Positions 12,423-25,450 of a DNA stretch of 64,000 bases are shown piece after piece. A model generated the notes under the pieces. It saw only the letters and a list, made by a program, of their open reading frames with translations, was not told the DNA's origin and ran no database searches. Made by a program: the position numbers and the translations under genes. Within the stretch, counting starts at the first letter, position 1; every line of letters starts with the position of its first letter. This stretch comes from Ophiocordyceps camponoti-saundersi (nom. inval.) (taxonomy: Eukaryota; Ascomycota; Sordariomycetes; Hypocreales; Ophiocordycipitaceae): positions 90,589 through 154,588 of the forward strand of contig PDHQ01000017.1 in NCBI GenBank assembly GCA_003339415.1, in the 5' to 3' direction.

Positions 12423-14940
12423 CTAACGCCCCGCTTCCAGCACTCGTCTGGCCGCGTCAATCCTCCGCCGAAACTCGTCCGCGCTCGCCAGCCCCGCGCG
12501 GCCCGCCTCCGTCAGCCCGAGCACGCATCTCCCGAGACTTGCCACCACCTGCTCCACCATCATCTGATCCGCCTTGGACAGCATCTGCATCGCCGGCGAC
12601 TGCGTCCCTCCGTCTATGCTCTCCTTGTCGCAAATGCTGGCTGTCTCGTTCATCAAGTCGTCCGCCACTTGCTTGAGGTCATGTTCCGGTGACCCCGCCG
12701 GCGTCACCACCCCTCCGCGCATCTTCACTCTGTTCACCAACGGGAAGCTCCTATTCGTTCCCGTCGACTCGAAAGACGAAAATGACGGACGATGGAACGT
12801 CTCGACCGCTCCGTCGCTCACAGTAGCTCGGCGAATACGTCCGGGGTGCCAATGACCGGAACCGTCGCTGCTACTGCTGCCAATGGCAGACGTGGTGCGA
12901 TCCACATAATCGTTGTTGTGGCCTTGGATGGGCGTGACGAAGCCATCAATTGGGCTGTCCAGGGCCAGTGAGTTCCGCGTAGAGAGTCCCTCAGCGGCGG
13001 TGGCAAAAGAGTCGATCGTCGTAAACGTATCAAGGCTGGCGCGCCGAGGATTACTCAGAATCGGACCTCGAGTTGTCTCCACCGAAGACTCCGAACCCTC
13101 GCTGCTCATGCTGCCGCGACGGTAGAATCCCTGTTGGCTGATGGTTCCCATGGCTGAATGGAGGAAAAAGCGCTCATAATCAAAGGCGTCCTCTCGATCC
13201 TCGTGGGAGATGGGATGCGAAGAGCTATCGTGATACAAGGAATCGCCGCTTTCGCTGTGCTCGTCGTAGGCATTACCTTGACCGTCTTCGTCTTCGTAAC
13301 CAGCATCGTCACCCTCACCATCTGCACCATGTTCCGTGTTGTCGTCTTTCCACTCGACAGTTTCAACAGCCTCGACGGCCTCGATATCCTCAGCGTCATC
13401 GACGAATTCGGCACCCTCGATCCCGGCGTAGCCATCATCGCTCGGCGACTCGCGAACCTCATGAAAACTGGTGGCATTTGAGGGACTGCCCGGTTCCCCT
13501 TGATCGATGACGGGAGTGCTATTGGCTTTCATGGCAGGCACCGCCTCGCCCCGTGCACTCACGTCTGCGGGGCTCACCAGGCTAGGGCCCGTCTTGTCGA
13601 CTGACTCCGTGCTACCACGATCCCACGTCGCGTGCGTAAAGGGGCTCGGAGTTCGAAGGCCCTGCAGGCTGCGGCGTCTCATGCTGTCTGCGCGTGCCTG
13701 GTCTCTAAGGCTTGCAATTTTGTTTTTGAGCCCCTGCATTTGGTCCTGAAGATCCCGCACCTGTACCGTTGAGGCGGACGAGCGTGGCACATCGGCGTCG
13801 TTACGCGTACTCGGAGTCGGACTGGTGACGCTACCGGACCGAGACGTCTCTTTTGCGCCATTCAAGTTTCCATTACCTTCTGTGGGCATGAGCGTGGTGT
13901 CGAGAGGATGATACGACAGCAGTTTGTTCGAACGATGGCGGCCGTCGAGTGAGTCGACGCTCATAGACGTGGAAAGAGAGCGGCGATAGCCACCCAACGC
14001 ACCCAGAGCGCTTGCTGAACGCTGAGAGCGCGGCATCATGTTTGTAGGTGCCGGAAGATGAGATTCACTCGCGTTTCTCGAGTGGGTTGTCGGCGTATAA
14101 AAGGCATCTTCGTCGGGGGTCGAAGGCGGGTTACCGCTGGGAGACGGAGTGGAACCATCCGATGCAGAGGAGTAGCCCAGAGTCCTGGCTCTGTTCAGAT
14201 TTCCTTCCATAGTCTGGACGAGAGTCAGCAAGCCGTATGACATGACGATAACGGGGACATACGGTGAGACGTCGCTTCGCATTCGCGAGGATCTGCTCAG
14301 CACGCCTACTGATGGAACTTGTCGAGTATCGGGGACGATCGGTAGAGTATCGGGCGTCGACGTCGCGGCCCCAGTCGTCGGCGTAGGAAGAGGCCATGCT
14401 CCCCTCATCGTCGCCTTGGAAGCTGCTGTCGCCTATGCTGATGCAGTCGTCGAAGAAGTCGGCCGAGGCGCCGAATCGTTCGGATTCGACGACGGTGCCG
14501 GTGGACTCGGCGGAAAGTCGGCGAGCGTCTTGGGCCCCCGAAGAACGCCTCCTCATCCGGCTCGCGGTGGGAGAGGCGCGGATGGGAAAGCCGGCACCGG
14601 AACAGCGGCGGGACGAGAAGCGGCGAGGCGGGGTGCTGCCGGCGACGCTCTCAACCTCGGTGACCTCACCAATGTCCGACAACATGGTGCCATTGCCGTA
14701 GATGATGGGGGTGGAGGGACCCAGAGACATGGAGCGATAGAGGGCTGCGGGGTCGAGGGAGGGGGCCTGAGTGCGAGTCATGGGAAAGTCGTCGTCGTCG
14801 GGGAGGATCATGTCAGGGTTCGTCAGCGTCGGCGACGATGGCTGCTTGGAGGAACAGACGGTCTCGCTGTCGGAGGCGTTCTGCGTCGCCGCCACATCGG
14901 GAGGCGCGCCAGGGGCGAGCGATTGGCCAGACGAGGACAT
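12423..14940 (-). CDS. Large serine-rich, mostly disordered protein with short coiled coil; function unknown
   Basis: Two exons, 14940-14263 and 14213-12423, separated by a 49-bp phase-0 intron (GTATGT...CAG). The product is about 822 residues. The sequence is rich in Ser, Pro, Thr and Gly with many S-x-x-S and RRxS stretches, as in phosphorylated disordered proteins. A short heptad-like segment (VRDLQDQMQGLKNKIASLRDQ) suggests a coiled coil near the middle. A very acidic stretch (EDIEAVEAVETVEWKDD) follows, and the C-terminus is a compact, probably helical, segment ending RRVLEAGR. The size, clean splice join and coil plus C-terminal helix argue for a real gene. I do not recognise the family and assign no function. 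Confidence 0.85.
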
Positions 14941-17209
14941 GTCGGCCTACCGCATGTATGTATATACAGTGCCGATTCCCGCCTTTGCGGCCCAACCTCT
15001 CAAGAGTTCGCCTGTTGCGAAGGACGGAGGCTAGGCGGAACAGTTTGATTGTCTCGCAGGCGCCACACCACCTCACTCGACCGTAGAGAGCGACATTGAG
15101 CGGGAATCGGGGGATCGAGACGGCTGTGTCTTCTTTTTTTTTTTTCACCGCCGCTGATTCTTTCCCTTCCTTTCTTTTTCCCTCTGAGAGAAATGTCTGA
15201 GAAAAGTCGGTCGTGGCGGGCGGGACTTTGGAAGGTTTCGAGGAGAATGTCTGGCGGAGAGACACTTGGCGTTGTCTTGGAGTTGGAGTGCAGTGCTAGA
15301 TGAGGTACTACCGATGCAGGGTGCCCGAATGGGGTTGCCGACTGGGGCGGCAGCCGTTGTCTCGACTCGAAGGAATTGATTTGTTTCGTCGACGGGGGGT
15401 GGAGTTTTGTGGAGGAGGAGGAGGAGGAGGCTTTACGGCGGACGCCGAGAGAAATCAGAGACGAACTGAAGAGAATGAGGAACAGAAGAGAGAGACAGAG
15501 AGGAGAAGAAGAAAATCGAGAGAGAGAGAGAGCGAGGGAGAGGACGGAGGTGTGAGACCGAAGACGGCAGTGGAGAGGAGACGTGGCTTACCTACTAGGT
15601 ACTAGCTAACAGGTGAGGCTAGAGGCTAGAGGCTCCAGTGCAGCAGTGCTAGGAGGTGCCCGCTAGGAGTGCCTGCAGGCTGCAGGATGCCGCTAATAAA
15701 GTCGGGGTAGCGCACCCTGTTGGTCCTGTTAGTACCCAGTGGGAAAGTCAGGATCTCTCCTGTTGGGCTGAAAACTCGTTCGCAGCCTGTAGGAGGCTTG
15801 TGTGCAGTCCGTCGTCGACCTCTTTGAAGTTATACATACATAGGCATTCGCTGTCCCCCCCTAAATTAAGGCCTCGTACAGAACTAAGGGGCCCCCGCAA
15901 CTCCGAGATCCTTGACTTTTTGTATTGTTCTTATTATTATTATCTTTATACTTCAGTTCAGGCCTTTTGCCTACAGGCGGTGCAGGCGGTGGTGGAGTCT
16001 CTACCTACCGCAGTACAGATCACAGGGTGTCGACACACGGAGCCGAGTGCTGCACGGCATCACATAAACACTGGACGCGTGTCCGGTATAACATTGCGAC
16101 CTCGGGCCTGCATACAACACCCACAAAAAAAACACACGTCTTACCCAGCATCAATCTGCCACCTAAGGATTACAGAGCTACCTACATAAATAGTAGCATC
16201 GCATGGCATTGGTAGGAACATGGCGTTATGAAAGTGCACGGACTAATTTCCAGCCCCAACAGCGGCCGAAAGCGGCTGGGCCGCCTTTGCGCCGGCTGCG
16301 ATGCGCTGCAACTGCATGAGTACTTAGGAGAGAGAGAGAGAGAGCACAGTGTCGAGTTGTTTTCTATACCACACCCTCTCTGCGTTATAACTTGTGAATG
16401 CCCTGATTGTCTGTAGACGCATGTGTCGTCTGCATCTTTCATCCGTACCAAGATGTCTATCTTTAATCTTCATAGATGTATCCGTACACATGTTTGTATG
16501 TACATACATATGTAAGCACTCCAGACCAACTGTCGCAATCTCCGTGCAAAAGTCGTCATTCAGAAACATCAGCCACGAGCTTTATCCGTTCTGACTTACA
16601 CCTTCCTACCCCTGAGACGAGACTCACTCACCTGTCGTTGTCAGACGTTAAGCAAACTTCTGTCCGTACATACTTTATCCGTACATACATACGACGTTCT
16701 GCCCATCGCTTCACGGCAGTCCCATCGTCAACGGCAGCATCATGAGCCGAAGCAGGGAGGGCATGCATGCTACGAGTACGGATACTCACTGCGGCGAATC
16801 CACCTTCATTTCCCTCAAACACAAATTAGGCCCAGCCGTGGAGACTTGTGAGTTATCGCAGCATTGTCCGTACTCAAGTTCCTTTTTCATTATTCTGTCG
16901 CGTGGCACAATAAGCAAACACACTCCATTACATATTAGCCAGATTCTTGATATCCTTTAGGGTAGGTATGTAACAAGCAAAATAGTAAAAAAAGTCACCA
17001 CGACAAGTTGCGAGCTTAACAGCTATGACAAGTACATAGTAATCTATTTCGCAACCCAAGTCGAGGCAGCAGTGGGAGAAGTAAGAAGCCCATGCGTGCC
17101 CGCCCGTACCAAAACTACATATTGTGCGGGCTCCATGTGTAGAATCAGGTCCAAAAATCGTTTTGTGCAGACAGATAAAATGGAAATCGTTGCGTCGCAT
17201 GCGTCCTTA
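14941..17209. other. Long intergenic/5' leader region; GA-rich tract and simple repeats
   Basis: About 2.3 kb with no convincing gene. A T11 run lies near 15136. A purine-rich block at about 15410-15570 gives fortuitous Glu/Arg-rich frames that I rejected. An AG repeat lies near 16328-16345. Between about 16440 and 16880 the word TATCCGTAC or its complement occurs repeatedly, with ATGTACATAC words. The left half is likely promoter and 5' UTR of the serine-rich protein gene. Confidence 0.5.
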
Positions 17210-18025
17210 TTACAGGACAAAGGTGAGAGCCAGCAGACCACCACACAGACCGAAGAGGCTGGTGTGGAGGAGTGCAGCACCAGCCGTGGCCTGGATGGGG
17301 ATACCCGTGCTGTTGGATTTTTTGCCAGTTGAGCTCAACAGGGTCGAGTTGCTGCTCTTGGGAACCGCCGAGAGGCCAGTAGGCTTAGCGAGGGCACCGA
17401 CCGCGTGCTTGTCGCCGCAGTCGACAGAGGCGGCCGGCGCGTATGGCTCAGACACGGCCTTGGTCGGGGCGTAGACAGCAGGCGCCGAGGCCTGCGAGGT
17501 CTCGGGCTTAGCCGACGTGGTAGCGATAGTCTTGCCGCCTTGCGAGTATGAGGGCGCCGCGCCGGTGTCGATCTCATTGGCAGCGCTGTTGGCAATCTTG
17601 AACCTCATGGAGTATTGGAAGGTGACTTTAGGATTGCTGACGAGGTCCATGCGGATACCATAAGTCGCATGCTTGCCGAGATTGCTGCCAACCTTCCAGT
17701 CGTACTTGTTCAGGTTGTTGACAACGCCGCTAGCGATCGTCTCTGGAAGGAAAAGTCAATTAGCGCGCTGTATGTACATATGTAGGAGGACGCAGAGGGC
17801 AAACTACGTACCGACTGGATCCAGTGAGTTCTGGTCTTTGCCAGCTAGAAGCACGATGTTGATCTTGTCTTCAGGGCCGTTGTGCGAGATGGCTTTCCAT
17901 GTGATGGGATAGACCGAGCCGGCAGGAACGACCTCATCTTGGGTGGGCTTGTAGATGGGGTTGAAATTCGGGTCTTGGGCAAAAACCGTGGCCACGAGGG
18001 CGGCGATGGAGAAGGCGACGCGCAT
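17210..18025 (-). CDS. GPI-anchored Ser/Thr-rich cell-wall protein with Kre9/Knh1-like N-terminal domain
   Basis: Two exons: 18025-17812 and 17742-17210. The 69-bp intron starts GTACGT and ends TTCCAG. The product is about 248 residues. It opens with a signal peptide (MRVAFSIAALVATVFAQ). A folded domain of about 90 residues follows, with the pattern NPIYKPTQDEVVPAGSVYPI, then a tryptophan, then NIVLLAG. This pattern is typical of the fungal Ser-Thr-rich GPI-anchored/Kre9-Knh1 N-terminal family. A Ser/Thr/Ala-rich stalk leads to a small-residue omega-site region and a C-terminal hydrophobic tail (LFGLCGGLLALTFVL), as expected for GPI anchoring. It probably sits in the wall or plasma membrane; the biochemical role is unknown. 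Confidence 0.85.
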
Positions 18026-19781
18026 GTTGAAAGACGCAGATGTGAACACAAGATGTTGTTTTTTGGAAGTGACGGAGAGGGCGAAAGAGAGAGAAAGAGA
18101 AGAATAGGTGGTTAAACTCTGGTGAAGAAACGAGTGTGAATGGCACTTGAAAGCCTGGTTGGGAGATGAAAGGAACGACGTGAAAGATGCTGGACAAGCG
18201 AGAGATAATATGGCTATGGCATGGAAGAAGGGGGGGTGGCAGCCGCTTTTAAGGTGGCTTATAGGGGGGAGTGGGCAACTCGGTGCCTGGACGACGACAG
18301 ATGGGGACCGGTGGCTCTCGGTGGATGGGCGGGGCATGCAACGAGAGCTAGGTATCCCTAGATGAGGTCTGAAGTATCATGGCACGGTGGAGAGTGATGA
18401 AAGATACCAAAATAGATACGAGCAGGCACTTCCAATCCATCAATCAGTAGGGGATGGCACGCCATGCCCCGTCCCTGCCTACCACTACGACCATCGGAGC
18501 TCGTTCCTGCAGCCTGCAGCTCCAGACGGCAGGTGGGGCTAAGACGGGCACCTAGTAGGGGGGGGGGGGGGGGGGAACGAGGGACAAGAAGGAGGGACGA
18601 GGGGGGAAATTACTTCTCTTCGGCGGGTCAGTTGACAATTGGCGCCCGACCGGGGTCTCCCTTCCAAGGCTAACCTTTGCGCAAGCTGGCCAATGGCGCA
18701 GCGCGACAGCGGCTCGTCATGCCCTTAATTCCAGCCTTTACACGAAGCTGGCAGGGCTGGTCCTTGCAAAGGGGGATGGAGGGGGAGATGGTTAATCTCA
18801 CAACTACGGAGTTATTGTTGGCGATGTGCAAAGCCTTGCAGCCACTTACGATGATTACGATGAGTAGGCAGGCAGGTAGGTAGTATTGATTGGTGGCGCT
18901 TTGCGGTAATGAGCTCAGTCACCGAGCCATGTGAGGAGAAAGGGGCTGCCATCCCGCCCGCCCTGTCTTGGAAAGAAAAAAAACCAGAGTCCCTCTGTCT
19001 TACACGCTGACAAGGTTTAATCATGGCCCGGCCCGTGTTTACTGGAACGTCTAGGCTCTACTAGCAAGTTCTCAGAGAGCTAGCAGCGTCGTCTTCCTTT
19101 TTTTCTTTCCCAAAAGGCTCGACCTCTCCCTGCGATCGTGCCGGCGGTTCAACTACCTATCCGTACCACCTACCTATTAACTAGGTAGTGGGTAGGTATG
19201 CACGGATCCCCCGATTCTGGGCCTGTGTTTGTCCCAAGGCAAGGGCTTCCTCGTAGACGAGAAACAGTCGCGACGTCGTGGTGGAACGAGGCGAGGGTAA
19301 TGATCAATGGCATTGATAGGGATCCGTATCCGAAGTCGGTTTCGATTCCAAGGCCACATCCCTACCCGCCGCGTTTCGCTAGCGGGCCATGGCGCGCGTT
19401 TGCTCTCCACTGATGCACATGTTCTTCCCAAAAGAAAAGGGTTGATTCCGTATCCGCTCATACATACGGACGTACATATGTACATAACATAACGCAGCAC
19501 GAGTGGTAGTCCGCAATCCGTACGGATATGTGTATGTAAATATGCCGGGCTGGCAGGGTATATGTACAATGTAGGTAGGCATGTTTTGCCTGTGCATATG
19601 TACGGATACCGACCTAAGAAAAGAAGATGGGTGAAGCAGAGATTCTTGCAGCTTATTGTCTCATTTAATTCTTTAATATCACGGAACACCCATGCAATCA
19701 ATAATCGACCTAGACTTTATACGCTCTATTCTTGTCCTCGTATTCGCATCTTATCCATACCGCGCTCGGATTCGCAAAGAT
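18026..19781. other. Intergenic, left flank of the retrotransposon island
   Basis: The segment left of about 18.4 kb is probably the promoter of the GPI-protein gene. A G18 homopolymer sits at 18558-18575. The stretch 19150-19620 is dense in CCTACCTA/TAGGTAGG, ATACATAC and TATCCGTAC/GTACGGATA words, including a perfect ATCCGTACGGAT palindrome near 19518. No protein gene is seen. The base composition is normal up to the LTR border at 19787. Confidence 0.5.
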
Positions 19782-19786
19782 AAGAT
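19782..19786. repeat. Target-site duplication of the copia element, left copy
   Basis: AAGAT directly precedes the left LTR and is matched exactly by 31932-31936. Perfect identity of the duplication outside the mutated block shows where the insertion ends and host DNA begins. Confidence 0.9.
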
Positions 19787-20084
19787 TGTCAGAGGGCTAA
19801 GACAAGAGTGGGTTAGGCGTGTGTTTTTGTTATCCCTTAAGGCGTGCAAGCAGTATAGTAACGGATCCGCAGCCTAGGAAACGGAATTCCTATTAGGAAA
19901 AAGGGCTATATCTAGGGCAATATATAAGCTATAAGAATAAAGGCTTATTTATAAAAGTATTATAGCTAAAAAGGCAAATATAGAAAGTTTTTATTATATA
20001 TATAAAGATAACGATAATTCCCTCTATTTAGAGAGGGTAAGTATATTAATTAATATAATTTATACGCCTCCTCCTTATTTAATA
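19787..20084 (+). repeat. 5' LTR of the copia element
   Basis: 298 bp, aligning without gaps to the 3' LTR. Every difference I see between the two is a C/T or G/A transition. The first 90 or so bases are nearly unmutated (start TGTCAGAGGG), while the inner end is converted (ending in CTTATTTAATA instead of CTTGTCTGACA). Confidence 0.93.
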
Positions 20085-22089
20085 ATTATAAGCCCGGTTA
20101 ATACTTTTTAATCTAATTTATTTAATTTTACTATTTTTATAACTTATATAGCTTATATTTTATAAATTTATTTAATTAATTAAGCCCTTATAAAAGTAAA
20201 GCTATTATTACTTTTTTTAATAAATTTATAACCCTTAAATTTATTAATTTTTAACTATAATTAATAATTTTAAATAATATAATAATTAATATAATAGTAA
20301 ATTTTATAATATTAGTTAAATTTACTTTTATTTTTAAAAATTTTAAAGATTAAACTAATTAATATTAAGATATTATTAATATAGTATAAAGTTATAATAT
20401 TTAGTTTTTTATAAACTTAGAAATATAAGAAACTTTTATAAAGCTAAATTAACTAGAAATCTTATTTATAAGCTTAGGAGGTTAAATAAAAAGCGAGACC
20501 CTTAACTTTAAAACTTTTTAACTATTTAAAGAAAAATATAAAATATTTACTTTTCTAAACTTCTAAGAAAACCTAAAAGAATACTATTAGATAAGGAAAG
20601 TATTAGAGGGGATAAATCCTTTTATCTAAGTAAGCCTCTTTTTAGCTTATTAGTTCTTAATTTAAGGGGATTTTTTATTAAGGGAGAAGCTAGTAATATT
20701 ATATACTTTTATATAGCTTAGTAATATTACTAAATATAAACTTATTAAGGATAAGTTACGTAACTTATTCTTATAGGATTTTTTAAAAAAAGATATTAAT
20801 AATTAAGTTACTTAATTAATTTAAGTATAATATATTTACTTATAACTAAATAATATAAAGTTTATTAATAAGGTATATATTAAGTATTTTATTTACGTAA
20901 TAAGGGATTAATATTTTTTATTTATATAAATAATATAATATAATTTTAATTTAGTTTATTATAAAGATTATAAAAAAGCTTTTTAATTTATTAATATTTT
21001 TTAAAAGTTTAGGAGGGCTAATTATAAGGCCCCTAAGCTTAATTAAATCGAGAAGAAAATAGCCTTTATTATTTATAATAATTTTAAGTAGTAAATAAAG
21101 GTAAATATTTTATAAAATAGGGATTAAAATAGCCGCTTAGTAAAATAAGCCCCTCCTTTTTCTTTTTTAACTAATAACCTTAGAAAGCGTAACGCTTAAG
21201 TTTATACTTAGTATAGCTAAAAGTATTTTTAAAAGTTTAAGAGGAAGGAAAATTATTAGAGAAAATACTTTTATATTTTCCCTAATTTAATCCCTCCTTT
21301 TCTATAAGATTAGATTAATCTTAACGATAACTTTTTTTAATAAGTTATAGATAAGGTAGCCCGTAATTAATTAACTTAACGGAAAGTTAATTAATAGAAG
21401 AAGGAAAATAAAGAAACTATTAGCTAATAGAGGGATAAGGAAACCTTAGGTATCTTTATAGTTTTAGGGAATCCCGTTTTAAAAGGTATAAAGATAAAAG
21501 ATAGCGTTTTTCTTAATAGGGGGTATTTAATATATATCTTTAACTCCCTTAACTAGTTCGATATTTTTAACTTAAACGCTTAGGCTAATTTTACTATTAT
21601 TATAACTAAGGTTATTACCTTAGGGGTAAGTATAGTTATATTAATAATAGAAATAAGTTATTATATAACTTTTACTAATATCGGGTTTAACCCTAATTTT
21701 AATATTAATTTTATCTTTTTAATAATTTTTACGGAAAAAAGTTATGCTTAAAATAATCTTATAAGCTAGCTTTATAACTTAAGAAATAACGTAACTCTAT
21801 ATTATATACTTACGAGGGTTAAGTAGCTATAGCTTTAAGTTATTAAATTAACTCTTATAGCTTTACTTAACTTATAGGTTTCTTAACTTATTATAAAAAC
21901 GGATAAAAACTTATAGTACGCTTATATAAGCTATCTAAAAGCTAAGGTATAGGCCTCGCTAAGTAAGTTACTAGGGGTTAGTATTAATAAGGCTATCCCG
22001 ATAACTAATTACGAGATTTATATAATTACTAAGCTTAGGAAGGAGAGATTATAAGTACCTTATTAAGCCTTATAGCCTTAACGCCTTTA

Positions 22090-22560
22090 GGCTATTATCT
22101 CTTTTAACCTATTCTATATAAGATTAGGTTATAATAAATCGGCTTATTTAGCTTTATTTATTTATAAGCTTACGGGAGAATAAAGGGGGTATAATATCTT
22201 TTATAAAATTAACTTATTTACTATATAAGTTAAATTCGTAGCTTATATTATAAAATCTTTTAATTTAAGGGTCTTAATTATTTTTACGGACTATAAGAAA
22301 GCTTTATTTACTAAGGCCTTCTATAAAGATATATCTTTTAAAAGTATTAATATTTAATTTACCTCTCCGGTATATATATATTAAAACGGTTATATAAAAA
22401 GGTTAGGGGGTATCGTAACTTATATAGCTACTTACCTCCTTATATAATTAAGCTTCCTTTATTATATATAGCTAATAGCTATATAAATAGCTATCTACTT
22501 ACTTAATAAGACGCCTTATAAGATAGATAGGAAGGTAGCTATATAGCTAATTAAGCGAAG
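22090..22560 (+). pseudogene. Decayed copia integrase core
   Basis: Reading through stops gives recognisable copia integrase landmarks. These are FTDYKKAL in place of RTDNxKxx, then FTSP...QNGYIKR (the ...PEQNGxxER block), then AIYLLNKTPYK, the conserved end of the core. Many stops result from CAA/CAG to TAA/TAG changes, as RIP produces. It lies upstream of the reverse transcriptase, as expected for Ty1/copia. Confidence 0.8.
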
Positions 22561-23229
22561 GCTTCGTTAGCTTAAAATATATAACTCTTAGTAGGAGGGT
22601 TATCTAAAGGATCGCCTTATTTAAGACCTTAAGTATATTAAGGCTTATAGCTATAAGGCTTTTCTTATAATAAGGAAAGCTATAAGGGGCCTTTAAAGTA
22701 AATTCGATCTAAAAGCTTATATTAGCTATTTAGCCGGTATTACCTCCTCCTCGTAATACCTAATCTAAGTACTTTTCTTAAAAAAGCACTTTTTAATTAG
22801 TACTTCGTTTATAACCTTTAATAAGAAGGTATTTTATAAGTAAGATTATAAAGATACCCCTTAGCTAGAAGAAGCCTTTTATTAGGTTTCTATAGTTAAA
22901 GATTAAGAGGAGGAAGTTAATAATAATAATCTCCTTAGGCCTTTATAATAAGAAAAGCCCGGTATACGTAACCTAGCCGGTAACGATACTTAGTTTTAAG
23001 AAACGCTTAAAAATATATTTTCCGGCCCTTCTAATTAATCTAGCGTTAAAAAGTAAGATAACGGTTATCTTAGCGCCGGACTTATAGATCCCTTAGTAAA
23101 AGAGGCGGAAACGCCCTCTTATACGCCTCTTACTCCTAACTCCTTTAATTAAATAGGGAATTCGGCCTTTATTTTCTTTTAAGCCTTTATAGATAAGCCT
23201 TATCGAGACTATCTATTAGAGCCCCCTCT

Positions 23230-23643
23230 TATATATAAAGGGGCTTATAATAGGCCCGATAAAGTATAATAGCTAGAGGCTATAAAGGTTAAATTAATAA
23301 AAGTAAAAAATTATAAAGTTACTAAAGAGATCTTAATAGCCGCTATACTCTAAGGGTAGCGGTTAATTAATCTTAAATAGGTTTTTATTTATAAGTTTAA
23401 CTTATAAGGCTTCTTTTAGAAATATAAAGCCCGCGTTATTATATACGGAAATAAGTAATAGCCGAACGAATTATCTATTTACGCTTATACGCTAATAATA
23501 TAAATATTCCGGTTATTAATAGCCTTAATAGCTTACTTTAACTTTAAAGCTTAATAATATAACTTTATAAATATATTTTATAATAGTAACCTCGATAAGG
23601 AGGTATATTATAAAATACCTCCTAGCTTTAATAAGCTAGGCCG
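23230..23643 (+). pseudogene. Decayed copia reverse transcriptase, N-terminal part, cut by the nested insertion
   Basis: Despite stops, the frame shows WVFIYKFN, YKARVIIYG, PNELSIYAYT and the NLDKEVYYKIPPSF block of copia reverse transcriptase. It breaks after NKLG at the left edge of the gypsy element and resumes at 29613. Removing the inserted element plus one duplicated 5-mer restores the frame across the junction. Confidence 0.85.
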
Positions 23644-23992
23644 TGTTACGGCCTATAAGTGCGTTAAGTGAATAATAGTATTAGTACTATAAATAAAGAT
23701 TCTAAGCTAAGGAGAGAAGAGAGAAAAAGAGGAAAAACTCTTATAGGCGGAATCTTAGTAGAATAGATAAGGGCACGTGCTAATAAGGATAAGAAAGGGT
23801 ATAGAAATCTGCTTAGAAATCTTAGTAATTTCTAAGTAAGTAAATAGTTATATTTCCTAGTAATTTCCCTTAAGGTCTTTCCAGGTAATTTTATAATAAG
23901 GATTTCTAAAGTTATATAAGGTTTTATCGGAAATCCTTAGAAATTATTATAAAAAATATAAGGAAATCCGGAAAGAAACTTAGCGCGTAATA
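23644..23992 (-). repeat. LTR of gypsy element (left; 3' LTR in element orientation)
   Basis: Aligns gaplessly with 29264-29612. This copy keeps several CpA/TpG sites (for example GGCACGTGC near 23766 and TCTGC near 23818) that are converted in the other copy. Confidence 0.9.
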
Positions 23993-24949
23993 TTACCCCC
24001 TAACGAAGGTTTTAATATACTTATTAAAACTAATAATAGTAACTACGTACTTAAGCTTTAAGGGAAATTATAATATTATCTTAGTTATTATCTTTATAAT
24101 TACGATTTATAATAGCGGCCTTAATTTAATACTAGAGATTAATTAGTAAGCTAGCGGTATTTAAAAAGTAATAGTAGAATTCTTTAAAAGCTATTAGTAT
24201 ATAACGGAAATTCCTAGCTAGATATTATATTTTATTAAGGTTATAGCTATATTACCGAACTTAGTACTTTAATTAGCGGCGTTATCTAATAACGCGAGAT
24301 ATAAGAATCTTATCGACTTTCTACTTTAATATACTATTAATATTTTTAAGCTTAGCTAAGGGCTTATCCTATTTAGGTAAAGGATTTATAATAGCTTTCT
24401 AAAGATAATTAGCGTAGAATAAGTTTATTATTTAGTAATTACTTAGAAAGTTAAAAATATAGCTATAGCTTTATTCCTTAACGATTATAAAAAGTTTAAA
24501 CTATTATATATTAAGGCGCGTAATTAGTATAATAGTTATAAAACCCTTATAGCTAAGGAATACTTAGTTACTAACTAAGAAATCTACTAGGCGGCGTTTC
24601 TCGTTAGCTTAGGCTTTCTACTAGCCTTACGCTTTCGCGGCCGTAGCTTAAGCTTATTATTATACTCTTTACGCTTAAGCGATAAGTTCGTAAGTAATAG
24701 TAATAGGGCCTAAGGCCCTCGAAATAACTAAAAAGCTAGAAAGCGAAAAGGGGTTATATATATCTTTACTAAAAGTAATTATAAGTAATACTATACTAAT
24801 TAACGTATATTATAATAAGTTATACGCGAAGTTTAGAGCGGGAAGAAACGCGCTCTAATTATCTTATCGCTTATTTATATAAAACTAAAGCCTCTAGTTT
24901 AAGTATTAGTTAGTTATTTCCACGCTACCTTATATTTAAGGGTAAAGGG

Positions 24950-25450
24950 CGCTACCGCGATAATATTTAATATTAGTTAGCTAATTAATTTCCTAGAGAA
25001 ATCTTAAGATAAACGGGCTAGCGTTATTAGTAATCTATATATCTAATAAACTTAGGAAATAATAAAGGTATCGGAAATAATATCCCGTAAGTACCTTAGC
25101 TATATTATTCTTCTTACTAAGTAATATAGCGATAATCTTACTTAACTTATAAATAAAAGTCTAAATATAATTATATCTAAAGCGGTTTTTTAATATTATT
25201 TTCCCGTTATAAGTAATATACTCTTAAATAGAAGTTAAAATAAGTAAGGGGTATAGTAAACTTAAGGTTTTATCTTATAATATTTTATTCTTTTAATACT
25301 TATAATAATTATAAATAAACTAATAGATATCTCGCTTTATCTTAAGCTAGTAATAATTTTATTAAAGTATCTAGGTAATTTTATTCTATCCCTTATAAGC
25401 GAAGATAGCTAGCTTATATATATTCTAAATTAAAGCGGTATAGAGGAAGA
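24950..25450 (-). pseudogene. Decayed gypsy integrase
   Basis: The minus-strand reading, ignoring stops, shows a decayed block resembling the region just after the gypsy integrase zinc finger. Further downstream is the pattern FIYKLSKI...LLSKKNNIAKVLTGYYF...ITNNASPFI, an eroded form of the conserved VVDRLSKM...VSDRGxxF core. It lies downstream of the RT in element orientation. Confidence 0.65.

Noticed and set aside
13158..13481. Hydrophobic + strand frame that looks like a membrane protein
   Set aside because: It is antisense to the acidic stretch of the serine-rich protein; GAN codons read backwards give Val/Ile/Phe.
15300..15605. Arg/Glu-rich 101-codon + strand frame
   Set aside because: It comes from a purine-rich simple-sequence leader with no conserved features.
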